Source: Clostridia bacterium
Lineage (GTDB): Bacteria; Bacillota; Clostridia; Christensenellales; Aristaeellaceae
Assembly (NCBI GenBank): GCA_017543905.1
Contig: JAFYFC010000014.1
Location: forward strand, 1 to 46,888
Length of the DNA stretch: 46,888 nucleotides
Direction of reading: 5' to 3'
Made by a program: the position numbers and the translations under genes. The first letter of the stretch is position 1; each line of letters opens with the position of its first letter. Below are positions 14,643 through 22,045 of this stretch, in pieces. Under the pieces are notes generated by a model, which was given only the letters and a program-made list of their open reading frames with translations, did no database searches and was not told the DNA's origin.

Positions 14643-15857
14643 TTACAGATGATTCAGGTTGCTGCGCAGAATGTCCATGCCATTTTTTGAAATTGCAATG
14701 TAGTATTGCTGCGTCACATGAATGTTCCCATGCCCCATCTGATTGCAGAGCAAATGCGTGGGCGTATTCATTTCTGCCATCATCGTGCCGAAGGTGTGCC
14801 GCAAGTAATGAAATTTGAAATCAATTTTGAGCTTATCCTTGATTTCTCTTGTATGGTACTTCATGCTGTTGACAGTCTGAATTTTTCCATCAAACAGGCA
14901 ATTCACTAAATCTGTGGAAAAGATTTTTGTACCGTCAACATCTTCAATCAGTCTGCGGTTCTGCTGACGAAGTGCTTCCAGCCGCGCATTATCTTCATCG
15001 TGCTGGCGCTTTTTCTCTTGAAGGTGCTGTTTCAGCGGTTCGCACATGATGATGGTCCGCTTGGAATTGATGGTCTTCGGACCAACCAATTTTATAAGTC
15101 TCTCTTGATACTGCATCTGACGGTCAATGAAAATGGTGCCTTCCTCTAAATTCACATGGTCCCATTTCAGCCCGAAGGCTTCATTGATGCGCAGACCGCA
15201 GTACCGCCCCAAGAGGTAAGCGGTTTCAGCATTCGTTCCCCTGAAATAGTCATCGAGGACCAGCAATTCATCCTTGCTGAATGCCACAATGTCAGTATCA
15301 TCTTCGGTTTTCAGCTTCGGCATGTGGATTTTTGTATTCTTGTTCACGCACAGCTTGTTGTAGGTATCGACATCAAGATAGTTCCTGGAATACGCCTGCC
15401 CGAAAATGAGATAGAACATTTTCAGAAACGATTCCACATACTTGAAGGCTTTGCCTTCCACATAGTACAGTTCCGAAAGATAATCCACCACTTCGGCGCT
15501 GCTGATGTCATCGACATACCTGTTGCCAAAGCGTTCACAAAGATGATTCTCCCAAAGGCTGTCCTGCTTACGGATGGTCTGATAGGCGCGGTCCTTCCGA
15601 CCTTCGGCACAAAATTCTGTGAACACTTCTTTCACAGTTCGGCGGGCGGGTTTGGGTTTGACAGTCTTTTCAAGGCGCAGGGCAACAATCGCCGCTTCCC
15701 TGGCGGCAACTGCTTCGCGTTTGGTCCTGAACTTGTTGCCGTGCTCATCGGTGCACTTCTTTCGGCACACTCTCTTGCCATCAATGCGGACCACGAAGCG
15801 GTACTCCCAGTACCCATTCTCCTTCTGGTACACCCCAGTGTCGTTCTGTTTTGCCAT
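14643..15857 (-). CDS. int: Tyrosine integrase of the element
   Basis: A 404-residue phage-type integrase. ATG 15857 with GGAAGGTGG is favoured over the longer frame to 15899. An N-terminal arm-binding domain (GVYQKENGYWEYRFVVRIDGKR) is followed by a SAM-like core-binding domain (about 80-180, with FYLIFGQAYSR) and the catalytic domain: R in CGLRINEA, H-x-x-R at about 350-353 (HYLRH), His in MGHGNIH, and the nucleophilic Tyr in QQYY (about 385). It catalyses integration and excision, and it is encoded at the element end next to the chromosomal junction near 16,020, as usual for ICE/IME integrases. Confidence 0.95.
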   Translation of the reverse strand: MAKQNDTGVYQKENGYWEYRFVVRIDGKRVCRKKCTDEHGNKFRTKREAVAAREAAIVALRLEKTVKPKPARRTVKEVFTEFCAEGRKDRAYQTIRKQDSLWENHLCERFGNRYVDDISSAEVVDYLSELYYVEGKAFKYVESFLKMFYLIFGQAYSRNYLDVDTYNKLCVNKNTKIHMPKLKTEDDTDIVAFSKDELLVLDDYFRGTNAETAYLLGRYCGLRINEAFGLKWDHVNLEEGTIFIDRQMQYQERLIKLVGPKTINSKRTIIMCEPLKQHLQEKKRQHDEDNARLEALRQQNRRLIEDVDGTKIFSTDLVNCLFDGKIQTVNSMKYHTREIKDKLKIDFKFHYLRHTFGTMMAEMNTPTHLLCNQMGHGNIHVTQQYYIAISKNGMDILRSNLNHL

Positions 15858-15874
15858 GTTGTCCACCTTCCATG

Positions 15875-15936
15875 TTGTACTAAAAGGTGTACTAAACATG
15901 ATGGAAAGATGCTTCCGAGAAGTACAACTGTTGTAC
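15875..15936. other. Candidate integrase arm-type or excisionase sites
   Basis: Short repeats of TTGTAC/GTACAA cluster between the integrase and the junction: TTGTAC at 15875-15880, TGTAC at 15888-15892, and a perfect 7-1-7 palindrome GTACAACTGTTGTAC at 15922-15936. AGATGCTTCC occurs twice (near 15908 and 15962). This kind of repeat cluster next to an attachment site suits arm-site binding, but no direct evidence is available. Confidence 0.4.
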
Positions 15937-16019
15937 CAAAGATGTAGAAAAGATGTTAGCGAGATGCTTCCCTGTTGCTACCTTGACAAAACAGCCTGGA
16001 TGCCTTAAAATATCAATGA

Positions 16020-16199
16020 AATCAAGGCTTCCGCGCCGACGCCGAATACGGCGCTACCCAGGGCCGCGCCGACCTGGCCAAGCGCGCCAAGGCCCTGAAC
16101 CTGGACGCCATCCATGACATCGTGCACGAGATCGGCCGCGACGAAGCCCGTCACGGCAAGGCCTCTGCGGGTCTGCTGGAGAGGTATTTCGGGAAGTAA
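16020..16199 (+). pseudogene. Rubrerythrin 3' fragment at the element junction
   Basis: An open frame from about 16020 to TAA 16199 encodes only the last 58 residues of a rubrerythrin-type diiron protein: [42 protein letters not shown], ending LLERYFGK. E-x-x-R-D-E-A-R-H is the C-terminal iron-ligand helix. An in-frame TGA (16017) precedes it and no start is present, so the 5' part has been replaced by the mobile element. The gene end is the probable attachment site. Confidence 0.8.
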
Positions 16200-16233
16200 G
16201 CCGGACAGCGGGTGTGTGAAGGAGGTGTGTCGT

Positions 16234-16500
16234 ATGCTAACCATTTCAATGTTCTATGGCATCATAATATCCATGTACTGGGAGAAAGCCGGTCAGCACC
16301 ACACGCCTCACTTCCATGCCCGGTATGGCGACAGCAAGGCAGAGGTCGACTATGACGGTGAAATCATCGCGGGCTCGCTCCCGCCCAAACAGGCTTCGAT
16401 CGTGAAAGCCTGGGTACTCATTCATCAGGATGAACTCAGGGCAAACTGGGAGCTTGCGATGAATGACGAAAAGCCGTACAAAATCGAACCGCTCAAGTGA
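16234..16500 (+). CDS. DUF4160 protein
   Basis: An 88-residue protein with AAGGAGGTGTGTCGT before ATG 16234. MLTISMFYGIIISMYWEKAGQ and HHTPHFHARYGDSKAEVDYDGEI followed by VKAWVLIHQDELRANWELA are the DUF4160 signature. It is paired with DUF2442, an arrangement widely proposed to be a toxin-antitoxin-like module, although the biochemical role is not established. The stop is 9 bp before the partner start. Confidence 0.85.
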   Translation: MLTISMFYGIIISMYWEKAGQHHTPHFHARYGDSKAEVDYDGEIIAGSLPPKQASIVKAWVLIHQDELRANWELAMNDEKPYKIEPLK

Positions 16501-16509
16501 GGTGATATC

Positions 16510-16944
16510 ATGCGAACACTTTCACCTGACGCAGTTGATGTGGCTGTTCGGGACAGCCATACCCTTGCAGTCAGTTTTTCCAACGGAGAAAGGCGTTTGT
16601 TTGATTTAACACCCCTTCTTGAACGGAAGTGCTATGCACGTCTGAATGACCCCGTTTTTCTGTCGAGTGTTTCAGTTCAGAATGGCTGTGTGACCTGGCT
16701 GGATGATATTGACATTGACCCGGAATGGCTTTACGAGGACAGCGTCCCCGCAGCGTCATATACATGGTCCGATGTCGCGAGAGCCTACTTCAAGCATCAT
16801 CGGGTATTCTCCTATCGCCTCAAGGCTGTTTCGGTCATGACAGATGACGAGGTCGTGCAGAAATGTCATTGGTGGCAGGAAGATCATCACATGGTGGATG
16901 ACTATTGGGCGTTTGTCAAAGCGCATTTTCCGGAACTGGCTTGA
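16510..16944 (+). CDS. DUF2442 protein with C-terminal extension
   Basis: A 144-residue protein with GAGGTGATATC before ATG. Residues 1-78 are DUF2442 (VRDSHTLAVSFSNGERRLFDLTPLLE, then DIDIDPEWLYEDS). The remaining 65 residues (TWSDVARAYFKHHRVFSYRL, then EVVQKCHWWQEDHHMVDDYW) are not part of the usual domain, and most family members are about 80-90 residues. The gene ends exactly where a second rubrerythrin-like fragment begins, so its tail may be an acquired segment. Confidence 0.8.
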   Translation: MRTLSPDAVDVAVRDSHTLAVSFSNGERRLFDLTPLLERKCYARLNDPVFLSSVSVQNGCVTWLDDIDIDPEWLYEDSVPAASYTWSDVARAYFKHHRVFSYRLKAVSVMTDDEVVQKCHWWQEDHHMVDDYWAFVKAHFPELA

Positions 16945-17002
16945 GCCCGTCACACCAAGGCCTTCAAGGGATTGCTGAAGAGGCACTTCGGGGAAATAAA
17001 AC
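16942..17002 (+). pseudogene. Second rubrerythrin 3' fragment (att-like repeat)
   Basis: Read as GAGCCCGTCAC and onward, this encodes ARHTKAFKGLLKRHFGEIK, matching [19 protein letters not shown] at 16130-16199. The two DNA segments agree over about 55 bp with scattered substitutions and one extra G here. Only the gene end is present. Together with the first fragment it flanks the DUF4160-DUF2442 pair as a direct repeat, as expected of tandem attachment sites. Confidence 0.65.
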
Positions 17003-17058
17003 GCTTGCTCCGTAAGCGTTTCAAACGGATGATACCTGATCGGAATCATCCGTTTTTT
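16999..17058 (+). terminator. Two adjacent hairpins, the second a rho-independent terminator
   Basis: AAACGCTT (16999-17006) pairs with AAGCGTTT (17014-17021). AACGGATGAT (17024-17033) pairs with ATCATCCGTT (17045-17054), followed by a run of T to 17058. This would be the original terminator of the rubrerythrin gene. Confidence 0.8.
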
Positions 17059-17125
17059 GTTGCCAAATGGTCTCGATCCACGGTTTTCGGAGTTCAAGTA
17101 TGTGACTCACAGAGTATCCTTTTTT

Positions 17126-17206
17126 TAGCTGGCGGTCGTACGGATACACAGCGAGATAGCCCCGGGAGTATGCCTGACCGAAGATCAGGCAGAACGTCTG
17201 GTCTAC
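17126..17206 (-). pseudogene. Fragment of a second tyrosine integrase
   Basis: The minus strand encodes VDQTFCLIFGQAYSRGYLAVYPYD, which matches FYLIFGQAYSRNYLDVDTYN in the core-binding domain of the integrase at 14643. No catalytic domain remains. The fragment abuts the 3' end of the symporter gene. It is a remnant of an earlier related element at the same place. Confidence 0.6.
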
Positions 17207-18633
17207 TTTCCCTCCTGCTTCGAAACGCCCTTTCCGAACAGCTGCTTCAGCTTTCCGCGGAACATCAGCGCGAGCATGAGCGCCTCGAGCATGAGCATAA
17301 TGCCGAGCGTTGCCCAGCTCCATGCGAGGCTCTTTGCCACGTAGCCCATAAGCAGCAGCATGGGGAAGCCCATGATTATAGACCACAGGTTCTGGTATAC
17401 GAGGTTTGAGGAGGCGGGGGTTTCGAACGACGGGTCGATCTCGCGCAGCAGTATCACGCCTGTGGACGCGGTGCCCGTGAGCATGCCGTACAGCGCGAGG
17501 AACGCCTCGTCCTCATAGCTGCCGAACAGCCGCGCGCACGTCCATTTGCAGTACAGGTACGTGGCCGCGGCGCCTACTGCGCAGGTCAGCGTGAGCGGCA
17601 GCACGAATTCCTTATGCGAAAACGCGCCCAGGTCTATCGCGGCTATGGAGGCCGCCACCATCAGGTCGAACATGGTGCCGGATATACGGTTAAGCATGAA
17701 ATTGTTGGTGTAGGCGCGCTTCATTATGTTTTTGCGCATGAGCAGGTTCAATACGCTCTTCAGGCCTATCGCGACTGCGGTGCCCACAAGGAAGTTGAAG
17801 CCCCACATCAGTGGGCGCACGGTGTTGTCGTAAAATTTTATGCCGCTGCACAGCGTGTGCACGAGGTACATAAGCAGATACGCTATACCGTAAGCGATGA
17901 ACACCAGCGCGAACTGCACAGTGAGCTTGTCCACGGATTCGCTTAACGGTATCTCTCCGGGAGCGGTGATGGTTTCTGCGGTGAGACGTTCGATTTCCTC
18001 GGCGTTTTCTACGCGCCGCACGTTTTTCTTTCTGCGTATGCGCCCAAGGTATATCACGCCGCCCGCCGAGGCGGAGATAAACCCGCACGCCGCTACGGAC
18101 AGCCCGTAGGAAATCCCGTTTTCAAAGCCCAGATCGGAGAAATTCTTGCCCCAGGTGTACGCCTGTCCGGGGCCCTGGCCGTAGCCCATCGGCAGCAGCA
18201 TTCCCGCCGCGGCGAAGGATTTTATCGCGTAAAACAGCGCAAGCGTTAGCGCAAGCCCGACTATGCCCTGCAGAAGGTAGGTACTGACCACCACTGTGGA
18301 GGTGTTGAATATGTCCCTGCGCGCCTGCCTGCCCTTCTGCTTTTCGGTACTGCGCAGCGAGAGTGCTACGAAGCCCAGCCCCAGCCCGTGGTACGTGAGC
18401 GCCTCAAGCGTCGTCGTGCTAAGCATCGGCTTACCGGTGAGGCGCTTCCAGACCGCGCCCGCGATCAGTACGCCGAAACCGGCCAGCACGCTTGAAGGTA
18501 TCAGAGATTTGCGCAGAAATGGCAGATTCCGCCTAAGCGCGTTCATTACGATCATCGCTCCGAACAGAACCGCCAGCACCGTTACAAAGCTCCAAATGCT
18601 TTGATCCCAGAAATTCGCTTCGCCGTTAACCAT
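17203..18633 (-). CDS. gltS: GltS-type sodium/glutamate symporter
   Basis: A 476-residue inner-membrane transporter with about 11-12 hydrophobic helices. LLPMGYGQGPGQAYTWG is the glycine-rich re-entrant loop signature of the GltS (ESS) family. A second conserved region is LYGMLTGTASTGVILLREIDP. A basic cytoplasmic loop (RIRRKKNVRRVENAEEIERL) lies mid-protein. Known members import glutamate with Na+, but this longer, diverged version may use another substrate. The ATG at 18633 is about 80 nt downstream of a promoter (18721-18749), and the leader contains the paired palindromes also found in the 22.9-25.5 kb array. Confidence 0.85.
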   Translation of the reverse strand: MVNGEANFWDQSIWSFVTVLAVLFGAMIVMNALRRNLPFLRKSLIPSSVLAGFGVLIAGAVWKRLTGKPMLSTTTLEALTYHGLGLGFVALSLRSTEKQKGRQARRDIFNTSTVVVSTYLLQGIVGLALTLALFYAIKSFAAAGMLLPMGYGQGPGQAYTWGKNFSDLGFENGISYGLSVAACGFISASAGGVIYLGRIRRKKNVRRVENAEEIERLTAETITAPGEIPLSESVDKLTVQFALVFIAYGIAYLLMYLVHTLCSGIKFYDNTVRPLMWGFNFLVGTAVAIGLKSVLNLLMRKNIMKRAYTNNFMLNRISGTMFDLMVAASIAAIDLGAFSHKEFVLPLTLTCAVGAAATYLYCKWTCARLFGSYEDEAFLALYGMLTGTASTGVILLREIDPSFETPASSNLVYQNLWSIIMGFPMLLLMGYVAKSLAWSWATLGIMLMLEALMLALMFRGKLKQLFGKGVSKQEGK

Positions 18634-18660
18634 AAAAAGTACCGCCTGACAAGTTTATTA

Positions 18661-18694
18661 CAGACCGGAGTCTGTTTAATAAAGACCTAAGTCT
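18661..18694. promoter_or_regulatory. Paired palindrome (operator-like) in the gltS leader
   Basis: CAGACCGGAGTCTG (18661-18674) and AGACCTAAGTCT (18683-18694) have centres 21 bp apart, two DNA turns. They lie between the gltS promoter and its start codon. The same pair recurs in the intergenic array at 22,940-25,543. Confidence 0.7.
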
Positions 18695-18720
18695 GTTCAG
18701 CATGTGAGCTGTATTTTGAT

Positions 18721-18749
18721 ATTATAACGGCTAAAGGTTGATTTTGCAA
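18721..18749 (-). promoter_or_regulatory. Promoter of gltS
   Basis: Minus strand TTGCAA (18749-18744), 17-bp spacer, TATAAT (18726-18721). The predicted start near 18,713 leaves an 80-nt leader that includes the palindrome pair. Confidence 0.7.
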
Positions 18750-18960
18750 GCTTTTGCATGCTGTAATCACCGGTCGGCTTGCATGTTGTAATCGCCGGAC
18801 GCGCGGCAGGGATCGGGAAAGCGCAGCTGCAGCTCGCCCAAAAAACGGTTGTCAGAATTCAGCTTCCCTGTATCGGGCGCATCCATTCTGCTTGTCAAAA
18901 GCAAATCATTTTTACCTCCGAAAACTCGGATTCGTCTGACTGTTTTGCTCAAAAGGCGGG
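18750..18960. other. Gene-free stretch at the end of the cassette-like run
   Basis: It contains a near-duplicate of about 18 bp (GCATGCTGTAATCACCGG near 18758 and GCATGTTGTAATCGCCGG near 18781) and, at 18907-18934, the junction sequence shared by the neighbouring small genes, followed by a start codon whose frame stops after four codons. I read it as a decayed last cassette. Confidence 0.4.
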
Positions 18961-19353
18961 CTACCAAACAAAAAGTCCCTCGCCGGAAGCGATTTGCCGG
19001 ATCAGCTCCAACAGGCGTGGATCCGGATTAAAAACAGTTAGATGAGTGTCGTCGGGTTCGGAAAGGATCATGCTTTCGCCTGTCATAATATAGAGATACC
19101 GTTTTTTCATCTCGTCGGCAATGTGTTTCGGCGACGGATTTATCACAGCTTCATCGCTTATCGCTATGTCTCTGTAACAATTCAGCTTCAGAATAAGGGC
19201 GGTATGCTTTTGCTTGATCTCTTCGATCCGCTCGCCTTGCAGGAAATATTCTTCGACGGCAAAGTATTGTCCGGGACTGTCTTCAGGCACTTGCGACGGC
19301 AATATGTCGACGATCCAGTATGGGCATTGAAGCAGTTCTTCCACTGTTTTCAT
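18961..19353 (-). CDS. Hypothetical protein, cassette-like gene
   Basis: A 130-residue soluble protein with GAGGTAAAGAT before ATG. The sequence (LLQCPYWIVDILPSQVPEDSPGQYFAVE, then IKQKHTALILKLNCYRD, and a C-terminal HLTVFNPDPRLLELIRQIASGEGLFVW) is recognised only as a recurrent hypothetical of gut Firmicutes. No catalytic motif is visible. It follows the AlkD-like gene on the same strand with a 34-bp gap that carries the shared junction sequence. Confidence 0.75.
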   Translation of the reverse strand: MKTVEELLQCPYWIVDILPSQVPEDSPGQYFAVEEYFLQGERIEEIKQKHTALILKLNCYRDIAISDEAVINPSPKHIADEMKKRYLYIMTGESMILSEPDDTHLTVFNPDPRLLELIRQIASGEGLFVW

Positions 19354-19387
19354 ATCTTTACCTCGTCAAACCGGAATTTTGCCGTAT

Positions 19388-20059
19388 CTACCGGAGGGTT
19401 TTCAGATAATCCTTATGTTCGTCGGAAACGCGGTAGCTTTCGATCGCTTTCTGGATCGCTTTTTTGTGCGTCCATGGCTCCAGCCTGTGATTTTCAATAT
19501 AAACGACGCTATAGTCGTATTTCTTTGCAAGTGCTGTAGCGAAAAACCATGCGATCATCATTCTGATATAGTAATCTTCGCCTGTGACCTTTGCGACCCA
19601 TTCCAGGTATTCCGGCCTGAAATCCTCTCCGAGGAATTCGTTCATCAGCATACGGATACCGAACCGGACAGTGTATACATGCTCCGTCCTGATCCATTTA
19701 CGGATCAACGGGAGGAGCTTTTCGTGATTTTTCGCAAAGGCTTTCGGGCTTGACTGGTCGCATACCGGCCAGCAATCCACATAAGGCAGGAAGGTTTCCG
19801 CCGCCTGTACGCATTCATCGAAATCAGGGATCATCGCGATCAGAAAGAAATGCACAAGGTTTTCTTCATAGTATTTGTGGGGAAGCTCCGCAAGGAATGC
19901 TTCCGCCGCTTTTGTCCCCTTGATCTCCTTGGCGATCTTCCGCATTTCAGGCGTTTTGACGCCCAGGATCGTTTCCTTTGGAATATTGGGAACGAGTTTG
20001 CTTTGAAAAATCCTGTACTTCTCGTCGCCCAGTTCAGCAAGCCTTTCAGATACTGTCAT
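19388..20059 (-). CDS. AlkD-like DNA alkylation repair protein
   Basis: A 223-residue HEAT-like repeat protein, near the usual 220-235 residues of the family. Recognisable segments are GVKTPEMRKIAKEIKG, EENLVHFFLIAMIPDFDECV, the conserved VDCWPVCDQSSPKAF, RTEHVYTVRFGIRMLM, and DYYIRMMIAWFFATALAKKY. AlkD proteins excise N3- and N7-alkylpurines from DNA, and WPVCDQ with the following helices forms the DNA-binding concave face. AAAGGAGAGCC precedes ATG. It is one of a run of small unrelated genes on the minus strand. Confidence 0.88.
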   Translation of the reverse strand: MTVSERLAELGDEKYRIFQSKLVPNIPKETILGVKTPEMRKIAKEIKGTKAAEAFLAELPHKYYEENLVHFFLIAMIPDFDECVQAAETFLPYVDCWPVCDQSSPKAFAKNHEKLLPLIRKWIRTEHVYTVRFGIRMLMNEFLGEDFRPEYLEWVAKVTGEDYYIRMMIAWFFATALAKKYDYSVVYIENHRLEPWTHKKAIQKAIESYRVSDEHKDYLKTLR

Positions 20060-20140
20060 TTGGCAGGCTCTCCTTTATAATTTCCAATTTGCTGATCGTA
20101 AACAAAATCAAAAGATAATCTGCTGCACGCAAAGCGGAAT

Positions 20141-20602
20141 TTACGTGTTAGCCTGTGATATATACTTCTCGACGACAGAACGTATTGGGGGAGATATTTC
20201 GGAAAGAACTATTTCGCCGACTGAGAAAAACCGTAAATCTTCCATTTCGCCATCTTGAGATTTTGGTTCACCATGCCATTTTCTGCAAACATAGACGATT
20301 TCAAAATTTGAAACCTCGTCTCCGTTTGGGTAGATATAATGAGTTTCCGGTCCCGAATTCACGCAAAAGAATTCAAGCTCTTCTGCGAGCAGCCCCATCT
20401 CTTCAAACAATTCCCTTTTGGCGCATTCTTCGACGCGTTCATCAATTTCGATCGCGCCGCCGGAATATCCCCACATGTGATTGTCAGAACGTTTACCCAA
20501 CAAAACACGCCCGTTTTCATCAACACAAATGATGCTGGCGGCGCACTGAATAATCGTTTTGTGTCCAACCAGCTTACGCATTTCTGCCATATACCCTGTC
20601 AT
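20141..20602 (-). CDS. Nudix hydrolase
   Basis: A 153-residue protein with a complete Nudix box: GAIEIDERVEECAKRELFEE plus MGL fits G-x5-E-x7-R-E-x2-E-E-x-G-(hydrophobic). The N-terminal strand CAASIICVDENGRVLLGKRS and the downstream FFSVGEI are typical. The family hydrolyses nucleoside diphosphates linked to another moiety, and the substrate cannot be read from the sequence. GAGGTAAAAGT before ATG is part of the shared junction sequence. The next junction begins at its TAA stop. Confidence 0.92.
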   Translation of the reverse strand: MTGYMAEMRKLVGHKTIIQCAASIICVDENGRVLLGKRSDNHMWGYSGGAIEIDERVEECAKRELFEEMGLLAEELEFFCVNSGPETHYIYPNGDEVSNFEIVYVCRKWHGEPKSQDGEMEDLRFFSVGEIVLSEISPPIRSVVEKYISQANT

Positions 20603-20626
20603 ACTTTTACCTCATCAAAGTGGAAT

Positions 20627-21055
20627 TTATCTTATTGTCCACTCAATAATTACGTTATCAGCATATAGTCTAACGATGTAGTAAGTATCACCGCAAAGTT
20701 CAAGCTGGATTGAACCATAACCAACTTCATGGTAAAGATACTCCAGTCGCGCGACTTTTTTCGTCAGTTCAAATAGCTTTATTGGTTTTCTTTCGACATA
20801 AACAGATTCGTATTTCCTCTGCTCATGGGCAAGAAGCTCTATATCCTCTTCATCGCGCAAATGGATTTTCATTGTCATTGTCCATGCGTCTGGGTGAATG
20901 GACTGTATTGAATCGTGTAGTGCGATATCGTCCTCGAAAGAGATTATCAGCCATGCATCCTGCAAAGATATATCTGTGATGACACAGTCATGCGGAACAG
21001 GAATGGTCGGAAGCTGCCGATTGATAAGACAAAAACGGTTAGTAACACAATTCAT
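20627..21055 (-). CDS. Hypothetical protein, cassette-like gene
   Basis: A 142-residue soluble protein, beta-rich, starting with MNCVTNRFCLINRQLPTIPVPHD and containing DAWLIISFEDDIAL, WTMTMKIHLRDEEDIELLAHEQ and a C-terminal DTYYIVRLYADNVIIEWTIR. I do not recognise the family. Its start is separated from the previous stop (21093) by the junction element ACAAATCCGAATTTAAAGGG. It is transcribed with the neighbouring small genes. Confidence 0.7.
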   Translation of the reverse strand: MNCVTNRFCLINRQLPTIPVPHDCVITDISLQDAWLIISFEDDIALHDSIQSIHPDAWTMTMKIHLRDEEDIELLAHEQRKYESVYVERKPIKLFELTKKVARLEYLYHEVGYGSIQLELCGDTYYIVRLYADNVIIEWTIR

Positions 21056-21092
21056 ACCTATTTATCGCTTACCCCTTTAAATTCGGATTTGT

Positions 21093-21149
21093 CTATCCAA
21101 ATCTCTGAAACACGTTGTTTTCCTGCATTTTTCGCAGGTCTGCTACCAT
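21093..21149 (-). CDS. Possible 18-codon peptide or gene remnant
   Basis: ATG 21149 has a good site (ACGGAGGCGCTTT) and encodes MVADLRKMQENNVFQRFG before TAG, directly followed by the shared junction element. It may be a short peptide or the truncated start of a lost cassette gene. The same frame is open further upstream to 21284, but the sequence there looks non-coding. Confidence 0.25.
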   Translation of the reverse strand: MVADLRKMQENNVFQRFG

Positions 21150-21165
21150 AAAGCGCCTCCGTTTT

Positions 21166-22008
21166 CCCTTGTTTTTGCCCTTATGAGGCAAAACGAGGAA
21201 GCAGCGTTTTGCGCATCCTGTACAGAGAATGAATACCTCGACGATTGAGAGCGAAATACCCCCCGCACAAATCGCCGGATTCATACGAGGGGTGATATCT
21301 CGGGTGGTCTATGCTGTTGTCCCGGAATTCCCGTTTGTTTTGGCAAGGTAGCGCCGGATTTCTTTCACCATCTTTTTGTTTTGGAAGTTCGCCTCAATTT
21401 CGTCCATATCCACGGTACGCCCGGAAAGGATCCCTTGGATAAGCACCTCCGCATACATTACCTCCCGGGTCATAGGATCTTTTAGGTACGTCAAAAGGTC
21501 AATATTCATTTTTTCGTTGATCCCCTCGATCATTCCCACGAAAAAAGTACAGTCTTCGCCGAAAAGCTTTCCTATGCTTTCCATATACTGAAAGCCGGTT
21601 GTAACGTCCTCAAGCCTCATAAGTCTGCGCTCGACTGCCGCGAGACTTCCTCCGTTGAGCAGCTTATCTGCCGTTGTATTCAGTATATCGCACAAATCGA
21701 GAAGAATACCGGTATCGGGAAGCGTATCCCCGTTCTCCCATTTTGAGACGGCCTGAAAAGAAATATTCAACTTCTCTGCCAGTTCTTTCTGTGTCATGCC
21801 GGCAGCCTTCCGTAAATGCTGGATATAATGTCCGATTTTCAATGTATCCATTGTATGCTCCTTAGTCGTTCATTCTTCTTGCGGCCCGCGATTACATTAT
21901 ACTGTAAGAGAAGCAATTTGTAAATAACGAGAAAAGCGAGAAAAATCTACTTCTGGTGGAATAAGCCTTCACGGCAAATCCGTTTGCCCTTGTTTTTGCC
22001 CTTATGAG
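21166..22008. repeat. Pair of identical 22-bp direct repeats flanking the XRE gene
   Basis: The 22 bases at 21166-21187 recur exactly at 21987-22008 (core CCTTGTTTTTGCCCTTATGA). They are 821 bp apart in the same orientation and enclose the regulator at 21309-21851. They may be duplicated ends of an inserted segment. Confidence 0.55.
21309..21851 (-). CDS. XRE-family transcriptional regulator
   Basis: A 180-residue protein with an N-terminal helix-turn-helix (residues 5-60: IGHYIQHLRKAAGMTQKELA, KLNISFQAVSKWENGDTLPD, then LLDLCDILNTTADKLL), typical of Firmicute Xre/SinR-like regulators. The C-terminal 115 residues are helical (FQYMESIGKLFGEDCTFFVG, then DEIEANFQNKKMVKEIRRYL) and probably bind a ligand or dimerise. 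AAGGAG precedes ATG. It is the nearest regulator gene to the palindrome array, but a link between them is only speculation. Confidence 0.85.
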   Translation of the reverse strand: MDTLKIGHYIQHLRKAAGMTQKELAEKLNISFQAVSKWENGDTLPDTGILLDLCDILNTTADKLLNGGSLAAVERRLMRLEDVTTGFQYMESIGKLFGEDCTFFVGMIEGINEKMNIDLLTYLKDPMTREVMYAEVLIQGILSGRTVDMDEIEANFQNKKMVKEIRRYLAKTNGNSGTTA

Positions 22009-22045
22009 CCAACCAGGCGATGTTAAAATGGCGTAACATTTAATA

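Larger units (their letters stand above)
18907..21093 (-). repeat. Recurrent junction sequence between small minus-strand genes
   Basis: Five junctions carry a related sequence, read on the minus strand: AATCCGAGTTTTCGGAGGTA (18934-18907), AATTCCGGTTTGACGAGGTA (near 19378-19351), ATTCCGCTTTGCG (20140-20128, partial), ATTCCACTTTGATGAGGTAA (20626-20600), AATCCGAATTTAAAGGGGTA (near 21090-21053). Each starts at or just after a stop codon, and four lead into a ribosome binding site and start codon (the fourth, 18934-18907, leads into a frame that stops at once). Consensus: AATYCCGVTTTGA-GAGGTAAA. Confidence 0.6.

Noticed and set aside
18907..21093. A classical integron.
   Set aside because: No integron integrase is present, and the junctions lack recognisable attC R-boxes. 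The cassette idea is therefore kept only as a structural analogy.
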